DNA of 64,000 nt from Pseudoalteromonas haloplanktis ATCC 14393 (GTDB lineage: Bacteria; Pseudomonadota; Gammaproteobacteria; Enterobacterales; Alteromonadaceae). Both the position numbers and the translations under genes were made by a program. This document shows, piece after piece, positions 1 to 9,058 of this stretch. The stretch covers positions 806,001 through 870,000 of the forward strand of contig NZ_AHCA01000001.1 of NCBI RefSeq assembly GCF_000238355.1, read 5' to 3'. Positions within the stretch are counted from its first letter, which is position 1; every line of letters starts with the position of its first letter. The notes under the pieces are model-generated. The model saw nothing but the letters and a program-made list of their open reading frames with translations, made no database searches and was not told where the DNA came from.

Positions 1-2279
1 GTTTCAACGTAGGCCTCCCGTTAATTAAAGACACGCTTTTCTTGTTCACTTCATATGAAAAAAATGAAAGCATCACTGAGTTTAACTACGGTGCTTTAAA
101 TTCAGGTGCAGTAACCAGCAGTGATATTACTGATGTTCAACGTATTGCTCAAGAAGTGTATGGTTATGACGCAGGTGGCATGCCATCGAGTGCACCTGTA
201 GAAGATGAAAAAATCTTTGTTAAACTTGATTGGAATATAAACGATAATCACCGTGCTAACTTAATCTATAATTACAACGACGCATTTACATTTAGTCAAT
301 CAGATACAGGCAACAGCAAACTAAGTCTTAGCAATCACTTTTTTGAAGAAGGTGCTGAATTTACCTCAATCATCGCATCTGTATACTCTGACTGGAGCGA
401 TAATTTCTCAACTGAAATTCGTTTTGGTAAATCAGAATTAGACAAGCGCACTGAATCTATTGATGCTGCTAGTAGTTTCGGTGAAATGCAAATTAAAACC
501 GCAAATAACGGCACAATTTATATCGGTCCAGATGACTCTCGTCATTCAAATGATTTAAACTATGATACCACCACCGCAAAATTAGCCGGTACTTACTACC
601 TTGACCAACATACAATTACAGCGGGTTATGAATTTGAAGAGCTAGAAATATTTAACTTATTTGCTCAACAAACACAAGGTGAATGGCGCTTCGACAGTGT
701 TGAGGACTTTGAAGGCGGTCAAGCATCTTATATTGAATATACTAATGCAGCAGGTACGAATAACCCTAATGATCTTGCAGCAAGTTTCTCATACGCGCAA
801 AATACTTTTTATATTCAAGATGAATATAGCTTTTCTGATATAGATGCATCATTAACCATTGGTCTTCGTTATGACAAATACACAAGTGATGATGCACCTA
901 ACTATAACTCTAATTTTGATGCTCGATATGGCTTTAGCAATCAATCAACGCTTGATGGTGTTGACTTAATTCAACCGCGAGTAGGCTTCGAATGGTATGC
1001 CACTGATGCACTAGAAGTACGTGCTGGTTTAGGTTTATATTCAGGCGGTAACCCAAATGTTTGGTTATCTAACTCTTATTCTAATGATGGTATTACAAAT
1101 ATATATGTTAGACGTCCTGATGGCGCTGATTTAACAACAACACCTAATGTAAATGGCGGCGCACCTGGCTATGAAGTTCCGCAAGACATGTATGATGAAG
1201 TGGCTAACAGTACTGGAGACGGTCCTGTAAACTCAGTTGATCCGGATTTTGAAATGCCTTCAGAGTGGAAATACTCTGTTGGTGCAACATATACAACTGA
1301 AAATGATTATGTAATTGCACTTGATTACCTTTATACAAACCGTAAAAACTCAGCTACTTTAATTGATTTAGCGCTTGAAGATTCAGGTAAGACTACTTTT
1401 GATGGTCGTCCTATCTACCAAAGAAAAGAAGACGTTCTAAATCCTGATAAATACCGCGATGGTGATTTAATGCTTACCAACGTCGATGGTGATAGCGGCG
1501 ACTCTTCGATCATTTCGGCAGCAATCAGTAAAGCTTACGACAATGGTATTAGCATCCAATTTGCTTATGCATACACAGATTCTGATGATGTAAACCCGAT
1601 GACGAGTTCAACGGCAAGTTCAAACTATGGTAACTTAGCAACCTCAAATCCTGGAAACCCTGGTGTAGCAACATCAGATTATGAAATCCCACATCGCTTT
1701 ACCATGACTCTTGGTTACACTAATGAATTCTTCGATGGTTATAGCACGCGCTTTAACTTATTCGGCGAAGCATACAAAGGTCTACCATACAGCTATACGT
1801 TTAATGATAGTGATGAAGATGGGTTCGGTGATTACAATTCAAATGGTTCTCGCCAATTACTTTATGTACCTCTTGAAAACGATCCTAATGTAACGTATGA
1901 CATGACTGCTGCTGAAATTGCAGACTTCAATAAATGGATTGGTGATAATGGTCTTGAGCGCGGTCAAATTACTGGCCGTAATAGCCAAAATGCAGATTGG
2001 TTTGTGAAGTTTAACTTTAAAGTTAGCCAAGAAGTACCTGGCTTCATGGAAGGCCACAAAGGTGAAGCTTACTTTGTTATCGATAACTTAACTAATATGT
2101 TAAACGATGACTGGGGCGTATTAAAGAAAGGTGGTTTTGTAGGCAATCCTGTCATCTCAACATCTGTTGATGCACAAGGTAACTACACATATTCAGGTTT
2201 CTCAACTGCGTCTAATACATCTGTACAATCAAGTGCTTCTGTATGGGAAATGCGTGTAGGTGTTAAATACACTTTCTAA
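1..2279 (+). CDS. TonB-dependent receptor, Oar-like (5' end outside window)
   Basis: The reading frame is open from base 3 of the window, so only the C-terminal 750 or so residues are present; the plug and signal peptide lie upstream. What remains is a long run of alternating aromatic and polar strands typical of a 22-stranded outer-membrane barrel. It ends in a terminal Phe (VGVKYTF), the usual outer-membrane sorting signal. Acidic DxDxDG-like loops (such as DSDEDGFGD) could bind calcium. Large receptors of this kind import oligopeptides or other polymers in Alteromonadales; the substrate cannot be read from this fragment. A terminator follows directly. Confidence 0.85.
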   Translation, partial: FNVGLPLIKDTLFLFTSYEKNESITEFNYGALNSGAVTSSDITDVQRIAQEVYGYDAGGMPSSAPVEDEKIFVKLDWNINDNHRANLIYNYNDAFTFSQSDTGNSKLSLSNHFFEEGAEFTSIIASVYSDWSDNFSTEIRFGKSELDKRTESIDAASSFGEMQIKTANNGTIYIGPDDSRHSNDLNYDTTTAKLAGTYYLDQHTITAGYEFEELEIFNLFAQQTQGEWRFDSVEDFEGGQASYIEYTNAAGTNNPNDLAASFSYAQNTFYIQDEYSFSDIDASLTIGLRYDKYTSDDAPNYNSNFDARYGFSNQSTLDGVDLIQPRVGFEWYATDALEVRAGLGLYSGGNPNVWLSNSYSNDGITNIYVRRPDGADLTTTPNVNGGAPGYEVPQDMYDEVANSTGDGPVNSVDPDFEMPSEWKYSVGATYTTENDYVIALDYLYTNRKNSATLIDLALEDSGKTTFDGRPIYQRKEDVLNPDKYRDGDLMLTNVDGDSGDSSIISAAISKAYDNGISIQFAYAYTDSDDVNPMTSSTASSNYGNLATSNPGNPGVATSDYEIPHRFTMTLGYTNEFFDGYSTRFNLFGEAYKGLPYSYTFNDSDEDGFGDYNSNGSRQLLYVPLENDPNVTYDMTAAEIADFNKWIGDNGLERGQITGRNSQNADWFVKFNFKVSQEVPGFMEGHKGEAYFVIDNLTNMLNDDWGVLKKGGFVGNPVISTSVDAQGNYTYSGFSTASNTSVQSSASVWEMRVGVKYTF

Positions 2280-2311
2280 TCTAAGCGTTTTATAACTTAC
2301 TTAGTTAAAAT

Positions 2312-2339
2312 AAAGCCCATCATTTGATGGGCTTTTTGT
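2312..2339 (+). terminator. Rho-independent terminator after the TonB receptor
   Basis: An 11-bp stem (AAAGCCCATCA / TGATGGGCTTT, two-base loop) is followed by TTTTTG. It sits between the receptor stop and the convergent MarR gene, and its A-rich opposite arm may let it stop transcription from both sides. Confidence 0.85.
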
Positions 2340-2340
2340 T

Positions 2341-2772
2341 CTACTCCGCTAATTTACTCGTTAACTTATCTAAACAGCTGAGCAAGGCTTGATATTCCGC
2401 TTTATTTAAGACCGTTAATAACTCTTGCTCCCACGCTAAGGCATCTGGTGCTAATTTTTGATATAACAGCCTTCCCTGCTCACTGAGTTGTAATAAGCTG
2501 GCGCGCTTGTCATTTGGGTTAACTAAGCTCACCACTAATTGCTTATCGATCAGCGCTTTTATCGCCCTTGATACGGTTGACTTGTCCATAGCCGCTTGCA
2601 CACATAATGCTTTGGCGTTGCTCTGCCCAAACTGGGCTAAATTAAACAAAATACGCCATTGCGGAATTGTTAAATCACTTTGCTGTTGGTAAACAGGTGC
2701 AAACTCCTCACTCATTTGATTGGCTAAATTAGCTAAACGGTAAGGTAAAAAAGTATCTAGATCGAGCGCCAT
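2341..2772 (-). CDS. MarR-family transcriptional regulator
   Basis: The 143-residue protein has the MarR winged-helix layout: an N-terminal dimer helix, a recognition region around residues 55-75 (KALCVQAAMDKSTVSRAIKA), a wing with the conserved NPNDKRAS motif near residues 85-92, and a C-terminal dimerisation helix. It is transcribed divergently from hmgA-maiA, so control of homogentisate degradation is the natural inference. MarR-type regulators of aromatic catabolism usually respond to a pathway intermediate; the ligand here is not known. The family call is firm and the target is inferred from position. Confidence 0.85.
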   Translation of the reverse strand: MALDLDTFLPYRLANLANQMSEEFAPVYQQQSDLTIPQWRILFNLAQFGQSNAKALCVQAAMDKSTVSRAIKALIDKQLVVSLVNPNDKRASLLQLSEQGRLLYQKLAPDALAWEQELLTVLNKAEYQALLSCLDKLTSKLAE

Positions 2773-2792
2773 CGCATGCCTCTTTTTCTTTA

Positions 2793-2843
2793 TTTACAAG
2801 TATGCTTTGCCTGTCCATAAATATGTACACTTGCAAAAAGCAT
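2793..2843 (+). promoter_or_regulatory. Candidate hmgA promoter and MarR operator
   Basis: The intergenic region holds TTTACA, an 18-base gap and ATAAAT, a plausible sigma-70 promoter for hmgA. Inverted arms ATGCTTT (2802-2808) and AAAGCAT (2837-2843), with nested CAAGT/ACTTG arms, overlap it and would suit a dimeric MarR repressor. This is pattern matching only. Confidence 0.3.
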
Positions 2844-2903
2844 GATGATTGAATTTAGTCTCACTTGAGAGTATCTTACAGTAAAACACAAAGGAGTCGA
2901 GTG

Positions 2904-4196
2904 ATGACGAGCGAATTAAAATACATGACCGGATTTGGCAATGAGTTTGAAACCGAAGCCTTGCCAGGTGCCCTGCCGATTGGCCAATTTAGCCCACAAA
3001 AAGTCAAATATGATCTGTATGCTGAGCAATTTAGCACTACGGCATTTACCGCGCCCCGTGCAGATAACCGCCGTACGTGGATGTACCGTATTCGCCCGTC
3101 AGTGGTACAAGGTGATTATAAGGCTATTGATAATGGGTTAATTCGTACGGCACCCATCACAGAAGTGCCAACACCACCTACCATGTTACGTTGGGATCCT
3201 ATTGATATTCCCAGCGCACCGACCGATTTTATTGATGGTTTAATTACCATGGCTGCAAATGGGTGTGCTAATAGTCAAACTGGTATTGGCATCCACGTTT
3301 ACGTAGCGAATAAGTCGATGACTGATCGCTATTTCTACAATGCAGACGGTGAAATGCTGTTTGTGCCACAACAAGGTGAGCTATTACTTAAAACTGAATG
3401 TGGTCATTTAAGCATTAAAGCCGGCGAAATTGCGGTCATTCCACGGGGGATTAAATTCCAAGTAGTACTATTAACTGACACAGCACGTGGTTATATTTGC
3501 GAAAACTATGGTCATGCCTATGTTTTACCTGAGCGTGGCCCTGTGGGTGCAAATGGCTACGCCAATGACCGTGATTTCCACTACCCGGTCGCCGCCTATG
3601 AAGATAAAGAAGGTAACTTTGAATTAATCGCTAAGTTTAATGGCAACATGTTCAGTTGCGATATTGGCCACTCCCCTCTTGATGTTGTTGCGTGGACAGG
3701 TAACAGCGCACCTTATAAATATGACCTCGCACGCTTTAATGTGATGAATACGGTAAGTTACGATCACCCAGATCCATCAATATTTACTGTACTCACATCA
3801 CCATCCGGGACTGAGGGGGTTGCTAATATTGACTTTGCTATTTTCCCACCGCGTTGGATGGTTGCAGAAAACACCTTCCGCCCACCTTATTATCATCGCA
3901 ATATCATGAGTGAGTTTATGGGCTTAATTGAAGGCGTATACGATGCTAAAGAGCATGGTTTTGTTCCCGGCGGCATGAGCTTACACAACTGTATGTCGCC
4001 CCATGGTCCTGAGGCCGATGTATTTGAAAAAGCCTCTAACGCAGCACTTGAGCCGCAACGCTACGAGAACACCCTCGCATTTATGTTTGAGTCTCGTTAT
4101 ATAATTTCGCCAACCAAATATGCCCTTGAAGGCAAAGAGCGCCAACCTAACTATACTGATTGCTGGCGCACAATTAAAAAACACTTTAAAGCTTAA
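2904..4196 (+). CDS. hmgA: Homogentisate 1,2-dioxygenase
   Basis: The enzyme opens the ring of homogentisate to maleylacetoacetate in tyrosine and phenylalanine breakdown. The 430-residue product starts [19 protein letters not shown] and carries family motifs [34 protein letters not shown] and the C-terminal iron-ligand region [20 protein letters not shown]. Length matches the family (about 430-440). ATG 2904 is chosen because AAGGAG at 2891-2896 lies 7 bases upstream; the frame is open further 5' but lacks a matching ribosome site. It is followed 12 bases later by maiA. The usual partner fahA is absent between them. Confidence 0.96.
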   Translation: MTSELKYMTGFGNEFETEALPGALPIGQFSPQKVKYDLYAEQFSTTAFTAPRADNRRTWMYRIRPSVVQGDYKAIDNGLIRTAPITEVPTPPTMLRWDPIDIPSAPTDFIDGLITMAANGCANSQTGIGIHVYVANKSMTDRYFYNADGEMLFVPQQGELLLKTECGHLSIKAGEIAVIPRGIKFQVVLLTDTARGYICENYGHAYVLPERGPVGANGYANDRDFHYPVAAYEDKEGNFELIAKFNGNMFSCDIGHSPLDVVAWTGNSAPYKYDLARFNVMNTVSYDHPDPSIFTVLTSPSGTEGVANIDFAIFPPRWMVAENTFRPPYYHRNIMSEFMGLIEGVYDAKEHGFVPGGMSLHNCMSPHGPEADVFEKASNAALEPQRYENTLAFMFESRYIISPTKYALEGKERQPNYTDCWRTIKKHFKA

Positions 4197-4208
4197 AAGG
4201 CCATTTTA

Positions 4209-4838
4209 ATGAAACTTTATACTTATTTTCGCTCATCTGCCGCTTACCGTGTTCGTATTGCTCTTAACTTAAAAGAGATTGAACATCAGCTGGTCACTGT
4301 TAATTTATTAAAATCAGAGCAGCAAAGTGAACAGTACCTTGATAAAAACCCACAAGGTTTATTGCCTGCGCTTGAGACAGATCAAGGCGTGTTGGCACAA
4401 TCAATGGCAATATTAGAGTACCTTGAAGAAACCTACCCACAAACCCCGTTATTGTTTGGTGATGCGTGGCAAAAAGCGCAGATCCGCAACCTATGTTACG
4501 CCATAGCGTGTGATATTCACCCTATTGATAACCTACGTGTACTGAAATATTTAAGTAATGAATTAGGTGTTGATGATGACGCTAAAAATGCCTGGTATCG
4601 TCACTGGGTTGAAGTGGGTTTTGAAAAGCTAGAGCGACTACTCGATAATGACAATGACTTCTGCGTAGGTGATAAACCAAGCCTTGCTGATGTGTGTTTA
4701 GTACCGCAAGTATTTAATGCCTATCGTTTTAACGTCGATATGACTGCGTATCCTAAAATAGCAGCCATTTATGAGCGCTGTAATAAGCTAGACGCATTTA
4801 TTGATGCTGCTCCTCAAAACCAACCGGATGCAACTTAA
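4209..4838 (+). CDS. maiA: Maleylacetoacetate isomerase (zeta-class glutathione transferase)
   Basis: It isomerises maleylacetoacetate to fumarylacetoacetate with glutathione as cofactor, the step after HmgA. The 209-residue protein has the N-terminal thioredoxin fold with the zeta-class signature YFRSSAAYRVRIALNLK containing the catalytic SSAAYR serine, QSMAILEYLEE for glutathione binding, and an all-helical C-terminal half including KPSLADVCLVPQ. It starts 12 bases after hmgA, so the two are co-transcribed. Its 3' end overlaps the convergent TIGR02647 gene by 4 bases. Confidence 0.95.
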   Translation: MKLYTYFRSSAAYRVRIALNLKEIEHQLVTVNLLKSEQQSEQYLDKNPQGLLPALETDQGVLAQSMAILEYLEETYPQTPLLFGDAWQKAQIRNLCYAIACDIHPIDNLRVLKYLSNELGVDDDAKNAWYRHWVEVGFEKLERLLDNDNDFCVGDKPSLADVCLVPQVFNAYRFNVDMTAYPKIAAIYERCNKLDAFIDAAPQNQPDAT

Positions 4839-5068
4839 CCACTTAAAGCACTGTGTAGCACAGTAACATGCTCTATTAAATCCAAGCCCAGATCAGTTAA
4901 ATAACCGCCATCTGGGCTATCAATAATACCTTTATCAAATAACCTTTGCGCTGCACTGCGCAAGCTCTCATCAGCATCACTGTGAAGTTTTATTCCTTGC
5001 ATTTTACTCGTCAGAGGAAACTTAGCGAGCAGTGTAAATTCGTCAATCATTGTTTGCTTAAATTGCAT
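4835..5068 (-). CDS. TIGR02647-family small protein
   Basis: The 77-residue protein matches the TIGR02647 pattern of short proteins in Pseudomonas and Alteromonadales: a short helix (IDEFTLLAKFPL), the middle block GIKLHSDADESLRSAAQRLFDKGII and the closing PDGGYLTDLGLDLIEHV. The last part resembles a winged-helix DNA-binding hairpin. Function is not established. It is convergent with maiA, overlapping by 4 bases, and is probably monocistronic. Confidence 0.75.
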   Translation of the reverse strand: MQFKQTMIDEFTLLAKFPLTSKMQGIKLHSDADESLRSAAQRLFDKGIIDSPDGGYLTDLGLDLIEHVTVLHSALSG

Positions 5069-5165
5069 GTGTTCACCTTGCTTTTAGAAAATTATTTTTT
5101 TGTTGGTTATTTACCCTAACACGCTTTAAGCTTAGTGTAGTTATTTTTTTATGCAAAGGCTGAAT

Positions 5166-5468
5166 ATGAGAATTTCAAGTATTATAGGTGTTTGTTTTAT
5201 TTGTTTTATTTACTCAGTAAGCAGTTTTAGCAATACGCCAAAAACAACATTGCTACTCAATCCGCAACAAGCGATAGATCAACATTCAATTTGTTGGTAT
5301 GAAGATAAACGCTACAGTGAAGGGGCTATTATTTTAATGGCTAATGTACGTGTGATCTGCACAGCAAAAACCCCAAGCCATAATAATAGTCCATTGACTT
5401 GGCTCATGCTCAATGAGCAAAATGAAATCATTTACCCAAGTATGCCTAAAACAATTCGAGTGAACTAA
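5166..5468 (+). CDS. DUF1496 (YnjH-like) exported protein
   Basis: The 100-residue protein begins with a hydrophobic signal peptide (MRISSIIGVCFICFIYSVSSFS) and carries the DUF1496 core CWYEDKRYSEGAIILMANVRVIC. That core has two cysteines likely to form a disulfide in the periplasm. ATG 5166 is preferred over ATG 5151 because AAAGG at 5155-5159 is six bases upstream of it. Family function is unknown; E. coli YnjH is a relative. Confidence 0.7.
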   Translation: MRISSIIGVCFICFIYSVSSFSNTPKTTLLLNPQQAIDQHSICWYEDKRYSEGAIILMANVRVICTAKTPSHNNSPLTWLMLNEQNEIIYPSMPKTIRVN

Positions 5469-5546
5469 TACCCACGCGCAGAACTAATTGGTATCAACGC
5501 CGGGTTACGCTACAATAGCGCGACTTTTAACAAACAATAGTGAATT

Positions 5547-5813
5547 ATGAATCAACAAGCAAACAACCCATTACATGGTATTACACTTGAACAAATAGTC
5601 GTAAAACTCGAGCAGACTCTTGGCTGGAGAACAATGGGTGAGCACGTTGATATTCGCTGTTTTAAATCAGATCCGAGCGTTAAATCAAGCCTTAAGTTTT
5701 TACGTAAAACCCCTTGGGCCCGCAGCAAAGTAGAGCAATTATACTTAGATCACTGCGTAGACTCACAGGGACCAAGCGGTGGTTTTGTTTGGCCAAGTAT
5801 TAAAAAGAAATAA
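5547..5813 (+). CDS. VF530 family DNA-binding protein (DUF2132)
   Basis: The 88-residue protein contains the whole VF530/DUF2132 domain: [48 protein letters not shown] and a short tail. The family is named for Vibrio fischeri VF530, a small helical protein thought to bind DNA. It is a single gene facing the phosphatase-kinase fusion across 8 bases; its role is not known. Confidence 0.85.
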   Translation: MNQQANNPLHGITLEQIVVKLEQTLGWRTMGEHVDIRCFKSDPSVKSSLKFLRKTPWARSKVEQLYLDHCVDSQGPSGGFVWPSIKKK

Positions 5814-5821
5814 CTCGCGCG

Positions 5822-7447
5822 TTATTCTATCTGCTCTGTGCAGATCACTGCCAGTGATTGCGGAGTAATTTCAATTATGAGCTTATCGGCGCTTTTAACT
5901 TCGCCATCAAGCACGTATTTTATTTCCTCCGCTGCCGATATTTCAACACGACGCGCGTTAGTATGATGTGAATTAATAGCAAAATGCGCCTGAGTGATAC
6001 TACTAAAGACTAATTCGGCAATACTTAACACATTGGCTGATGCGTCTTGGTTTGGTGTAAGCCAATTTACATCGAGTAAACCATCATAGTGATCGGGCTG
6101 TCCCCCGCCTTGTGCTAGTAATGTAGTAAAAGGAGCTGCATTAGCGACAATTAAGCTATTGGTATGTATTTGCTGTGGCTGATTATCATCAAGCTGTACA
6201 GTAAAGTCTTGAGCTTTTTGTTCACCTAAAGCCTGCCAAAACCCTTGTAAATATGCGAACTGACCAAGTTCATTTTTAGTATCACGATCAGCTTTTTCAA
6301 TCATATGCTGTTCAAAACCAATGCCAGCTAACAGCAACATCAGCTCACCATTACAGTATGCAGTATCCATTAGCTTAGTCTGTCCGTCTATAATCAAGTC
6401 ACAAGCTACTTCAACAGGGATCAGCTTAGACTTAATACCCATTAATACATGTGCCAACGCATTGGCCGTTCCCAGCGGAATAATACCGAGCTTGCAGTCA
6501 CTATTAACGAGTACACTAGCAACTTCTGCCACTGTACCATCCCCACCACAAGCAATGACCATATCAGGGGATTCAGCGATAGCCTGTTTGGCCAGCACAA
6601 TACCGTTTTGTTCTTGTGATGTGCAAAGTACTTTTAAATCATAATAAGCAGATAAGCGTGCAACAATTAGATGCTCTTTTTGTTGCCATAATTTAGTCCC
6701 AGAGACTGGGTTTGCAATTAACACCGCTTTATTTTTTATTAATAACTCACCACTTCTATGACGCTTAACAAGTTGACGTAATTGATGTTTATTTAAATTT
6801 GCTGTTGCTCGCGTTTCTTTTATTTGCGCCAGTACTTGATGTACATCAGCATTTTTATCCTGGCTCAATAAATAAGCGGCCATTACAAACACTGAGCGCC
6901 CACGCCCAAGAGCACAGTGCACCACAACTCGGCGGTCATTTTTGATATGATGGGCAATCCAATTAATTGCTTGATTTAACTGTGAAGACGTTGGCGCACG
7001 GTGATCAAGTACAGGGATATTTAAATAATTTATATTTTCTTGCGTTGATGACCATTCCAGTCCATCAAATTCACAAGTTACGTCTAAAATAGCCGTAATA
7101 CCGTTATCTTTTAAACTATCAATATCTGAAGGGAACAAACGACAAGCAAGAAATAAATGCTCATTAATTTGCTGTAACGGCGGTACTTTATCCTGTTTTC
7201 GGCTCCACGCATTGTAGACTTGTGCGCCCAGTAAAAATGGAATAAATGCCCAGCGAATATAAAACGGAATAACGCCATTTTCACGTTTACGGAAGATTTT
7301 TGCGAGATTAAAAATATAGGCACCGCTAACCAGTAATAAAGACAGTGCAGCCCAATAAAACAAAACGGCAAAGTAACTAGGACTCACCTGCCAGCCCATA
7401 ACAATAAATACAATTGCCAATACTAAATAGCTGATTGCTGCCCACAT
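5822..7447 (-). CDS. Dual-specificity phosphatase / diacylglycerol-kinase-like fusion, membrane anchored
   Basis: The 541-residue protein has three parts. Residues 1-75 hold two or three transmembrane helices. Residues 95-230 form a cysteine phosphatase with the P-loop HCALGRGRS (catalytic Cys178 and Arg184) and a likely general-acid Asp148. Residues 238-541 form a DAGK/sphingosine-kinase-type lipid kinase with ANPVSGTK, the nucleotide loop ACGGDGTVAEVAS and GIIPLGTANALA. Such a protein could remove and add phosphate on membrane lipids. The arrangement occurs in some gammaproteobacteria as an uncharacterised protein. All catalytic residues appear intact. The substrate is unknown. Confidence 0.85.
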   Translation of the reverse strand: MWAAISYLVLAIVFIVMGWQVSPSYFAVLFYWAALSLLLVSGAYIFNLAKIFRKRENGVIPFYIRWAFIPFLLGAQVYNAWSRKQDKVPPLQQINEHLFLACRLFPSDIDSLKDNGITAILDVTCEFDGLEWSSTQENINYLNIPVLDHRAPTSSQLNQAINWIAHHIKNDRRVVVHCALGRGRSVFVMAAYLLSQDKNADVHQVLAQIKETRATANLNKHQLRQLVKRHRSGELLIKNKAVLIANPVSGTKLWQQKEHLIVARLSAYYDLKVLCTSQEQNGIVLAKQAIAESPDMVIACGGDGTVAEVASVLVNSDCKLGIIPLGTANALAHVLMGIKSKLIPVEVACDLIIDGQTKLMDTAYCNGELMLLLAGIGFEQHMIEKADRDTKNELGQFAYLQGFWQALGEQKAQDFTVQLDDNQPQQIHTNSLIVANAAPFTTLLAQGGGQPDHYDGLLDVNWLTPNQDASANVLSIAELVFSSITQAHFAINSHHTNARRVEISAAEEIKYVLDGEVKSADKLIIEITPQSLAVICTEQIE

Positions 7448-7658
7448 ACCTATTCCTTTTTTTATTAGTTTTAGCGTATAGACAAAGCAATCTGTACGCC
7501 ACTAACAGAGAAAAGTAAATTTATCTTACTTTTCATAACTTTAAACTATCACCTATTTAATACTGTGATTGCTTACTTTGTTAACATAAGTTATTTTTAC
7601 ACGCTTATACAACAAACTTACATAGTTAAAAGCATAGAGCATAAATTGCTACCAGCCA

Positions 7659-7696
7659 TAAAAAAACCTAGCTTATAAATAACCTAGGTTTTTTTA
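7659..7696 (-). terminator. Rho-independent terminator after ilvE
   Basis: A strong stem (AAAAAACCTAG / CTAGGTTTTTT, 12-base loop) lies just past the ilvE stop. Its T-rich arm on the minus strand fits termination of ilvE; the opposite A-rich arm may act in the other direction too. Confidence 0.8.
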
Positions 7697-7715
7697 TGGT
7701 ATTAGGGCTGCGCCG

Positions 7716-8717
7716 TTAAACGTCGATTTTAGTCAACCAACCATGCTTATCTTCTGCTTTGCCCCACTGAATATCATTCAACGCTTGGCGTAAACGCATC
7801 GTTGTTGGACCTGCTTCACCAGTGCCAACTTTATACTCTTTATTATTATGGATAAAAGTACCAACAGGAGTGAGTACCGCCGCCGTGCCTGATAACGCAG
7901 CTTCGGTGCCAGGTTTTGCAGCACGCTCTAATAACTCAGTCACGGTAAAGTTACGCTCCGATACTGTCATCCCTAAATCTTTAGCAATTGTTAGAATACT
8001 GCTGCGGGTAACACCGTGTAAAAATGTACTGTCGAGTGCTTTGGTAATGATCTCATTACCATCAATTAAGATAAAGTTTGCAGCACCGGTCTCTTGTACA
8101 TCGCCACCAGGGCAAAATAAGATTTGATCGGCTTGATGTTGTATACGAGCTGCTGTGATCGGCGCTAATGCACTCGCATAGTTGCCACCACTTTTGATCA
8201 TCCCCATATGAGGTGCACAGCGCATTCCATCTTCTTCTAACAATACTCGCAGAGCAGTCGCCCCACCAGCAAAGTAATCACCTACTGGCGATAATAATAC
8301 ATACAACAATGAGCTAAGTGAAGGAACAGCCGCTTTACCAATCGCAGCTTCGGTGCCGATATGAGTCGGACGAATATACATAGAGCCAGGTGGCAAGGGT
8401 GTTTCATCGGCATACTGACGCACAATATCAATAATCATCTTTTCAAGCATTTCGCCATCAACTTCAGGCAAGCTTAATAAATGCGAACTTTGCTTCATTC
8501 GTGCAATGTTAGCATCCATGCGGAAAATATAGACTGAACCGTCTTCATGGCGAAATGCTTTTAAACCTTCAAAACACGTACTTGAATAATGCAGAACATG
8601 TGCCCCAGCATGCAGTTCAATTTTATCTGAAGGAACAACTGAGCTTGCGCTCCATGCATTATCAGTAAAATGAGCTTGAATCATCTGCGGCATAAATACT
8701 GTACCGAATGCGGCCAT
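7716..8717 (-). CDS. ilvE: Branched-chain amino acid aminotransferase
   Basis: This PLP enzyme of fold type IV makes or degrades leucine, isoleucine and valine. The 333-residue protein shows HYSSTCFEGLKAFR, the YIRPTHIGTE block, the PLP-lysine region GMIKSGGNYASAL, VQETGAANFILID and the SGTAAVLTPVG motif of the larger (eukaryotic-like) BCAT subgroup. ATG 8717 is chosen because AAGAGAG lies about six bases upstream and the protein then begins MAAFGTVFMPQ as in the family; the frame is open to 8762. It stands alone, divergent from the ECF sigma unit. Confidence 0.93.
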   Translation of the reverse strand: MAAFGTVFMPQMIQAHFTDNAWSASSVVPSDKIELHAGAHVLHYSSTCFEGLKAFRHEDGSVYIFRMDANIARMKQSSHLLSLPEVDGEMLEKMIIDIVRQYADETPLPPGSMYIRPTHIGTEAAIGKAAVPSLSSLLYVLLSPVGDYFAGGATALRVLLEEDGMRCAPHMGMIKSGGNYASALAPITAARIQHQADQILFCPGGDVQETGAANFILIDGNEIITKALDSTFLHGVTRSSILTIAKDLGMTVSERNFTVTELLERAAKPGTEAALSGTAAVLTPVGTFIHNNKEYKVGTGEAGPTTMRLRQALNDIQWGKAEDKHGWLTKIDV

Positions 8718-8882
8718 TTTAATCTCTCTTATGTGGTCTATTTTTCCTCCATTGTATGACATTCATGCACCGTTTAACCATCACTAAAACAAGGCATTTA
8801 CTATGAAAAGGTGATTTTTTTATGGTTTGCTCGAAGAAATAGTGTTTCTTGCTGAAATTGCAGTATGCAACACGCCTGAATG

Positions 8883-8962
8883 GATAAATAGTAAGCAATA
8901 TTAATGTCAACTTAAAGTTGATCCTAGCAACTTGCTAAGCCGTATTTAGCTGCTAGGCTAAA
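8883..8962. promoter_or_regulatory. Divergent ilvE/ECF region with stacked palindromes
   Basis: On the minus strand TTGACA (8910-8905) followed by an AT-rich TTTATC about 16 bases on is a possible ilvE promoter. A perfect 15-bp palindrome TCAACTTAAAGTTGA (8907-8921) overlaps its -35. It is followed by TAGCAA-C-TTGCTA (8925-8937) and TTTAGC-N6-GCTAAA (8945-8962). The remaining bases of the 340-base gap (8718-9058) show only the ECF promoter annotated separately. Confidence 0.4.
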
Positions 8963-9000
8963 TGATGAAAAATAAAGTTAAGCCCTCATCATATTCGTTT

Positions 9001-9031
9001 TTTGCATCCACTTGACGTTATCAAACGTTTA
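9001..9031 (+). promoter_or_regulatory. Predicted ECF sigma promoter (autoregulation)
   Basis: TTTGCATCCA (9001-9010), a 15-base spacer and CGTTTA (9026-9031) form a bipartite element 28 bases upstream of the sigma start codon. The same -35 with the same spacer and a CGTTAT -10 precedes the DUF4331 operon at 10444-10474. The repetition and the position suggest both are read by the sigma factor encoded here. Confidence 0.6.
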
Positions 9032-9058
9032 CTTAATGAAAAGAAAAATAGGAACTCT

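Noticed and set aside
7511..7533. AAAAGTAA-N7-TTACTTTT inverted repeat upstream of the phosphatase-kinase fusion
   Set aside because: It is a low-complexity AT repeat that could arise by chance and is not placed on a clear promoter.
8719..8910. 63-residue frame upstream of ilvE, possible leader peptide
   Set aside because: It would start with TTG inside the predicted -35/palindrome, has no run of Leu, Ile or Val codons strong enough for attenuation, and overlaps the ilvE start out of frame.
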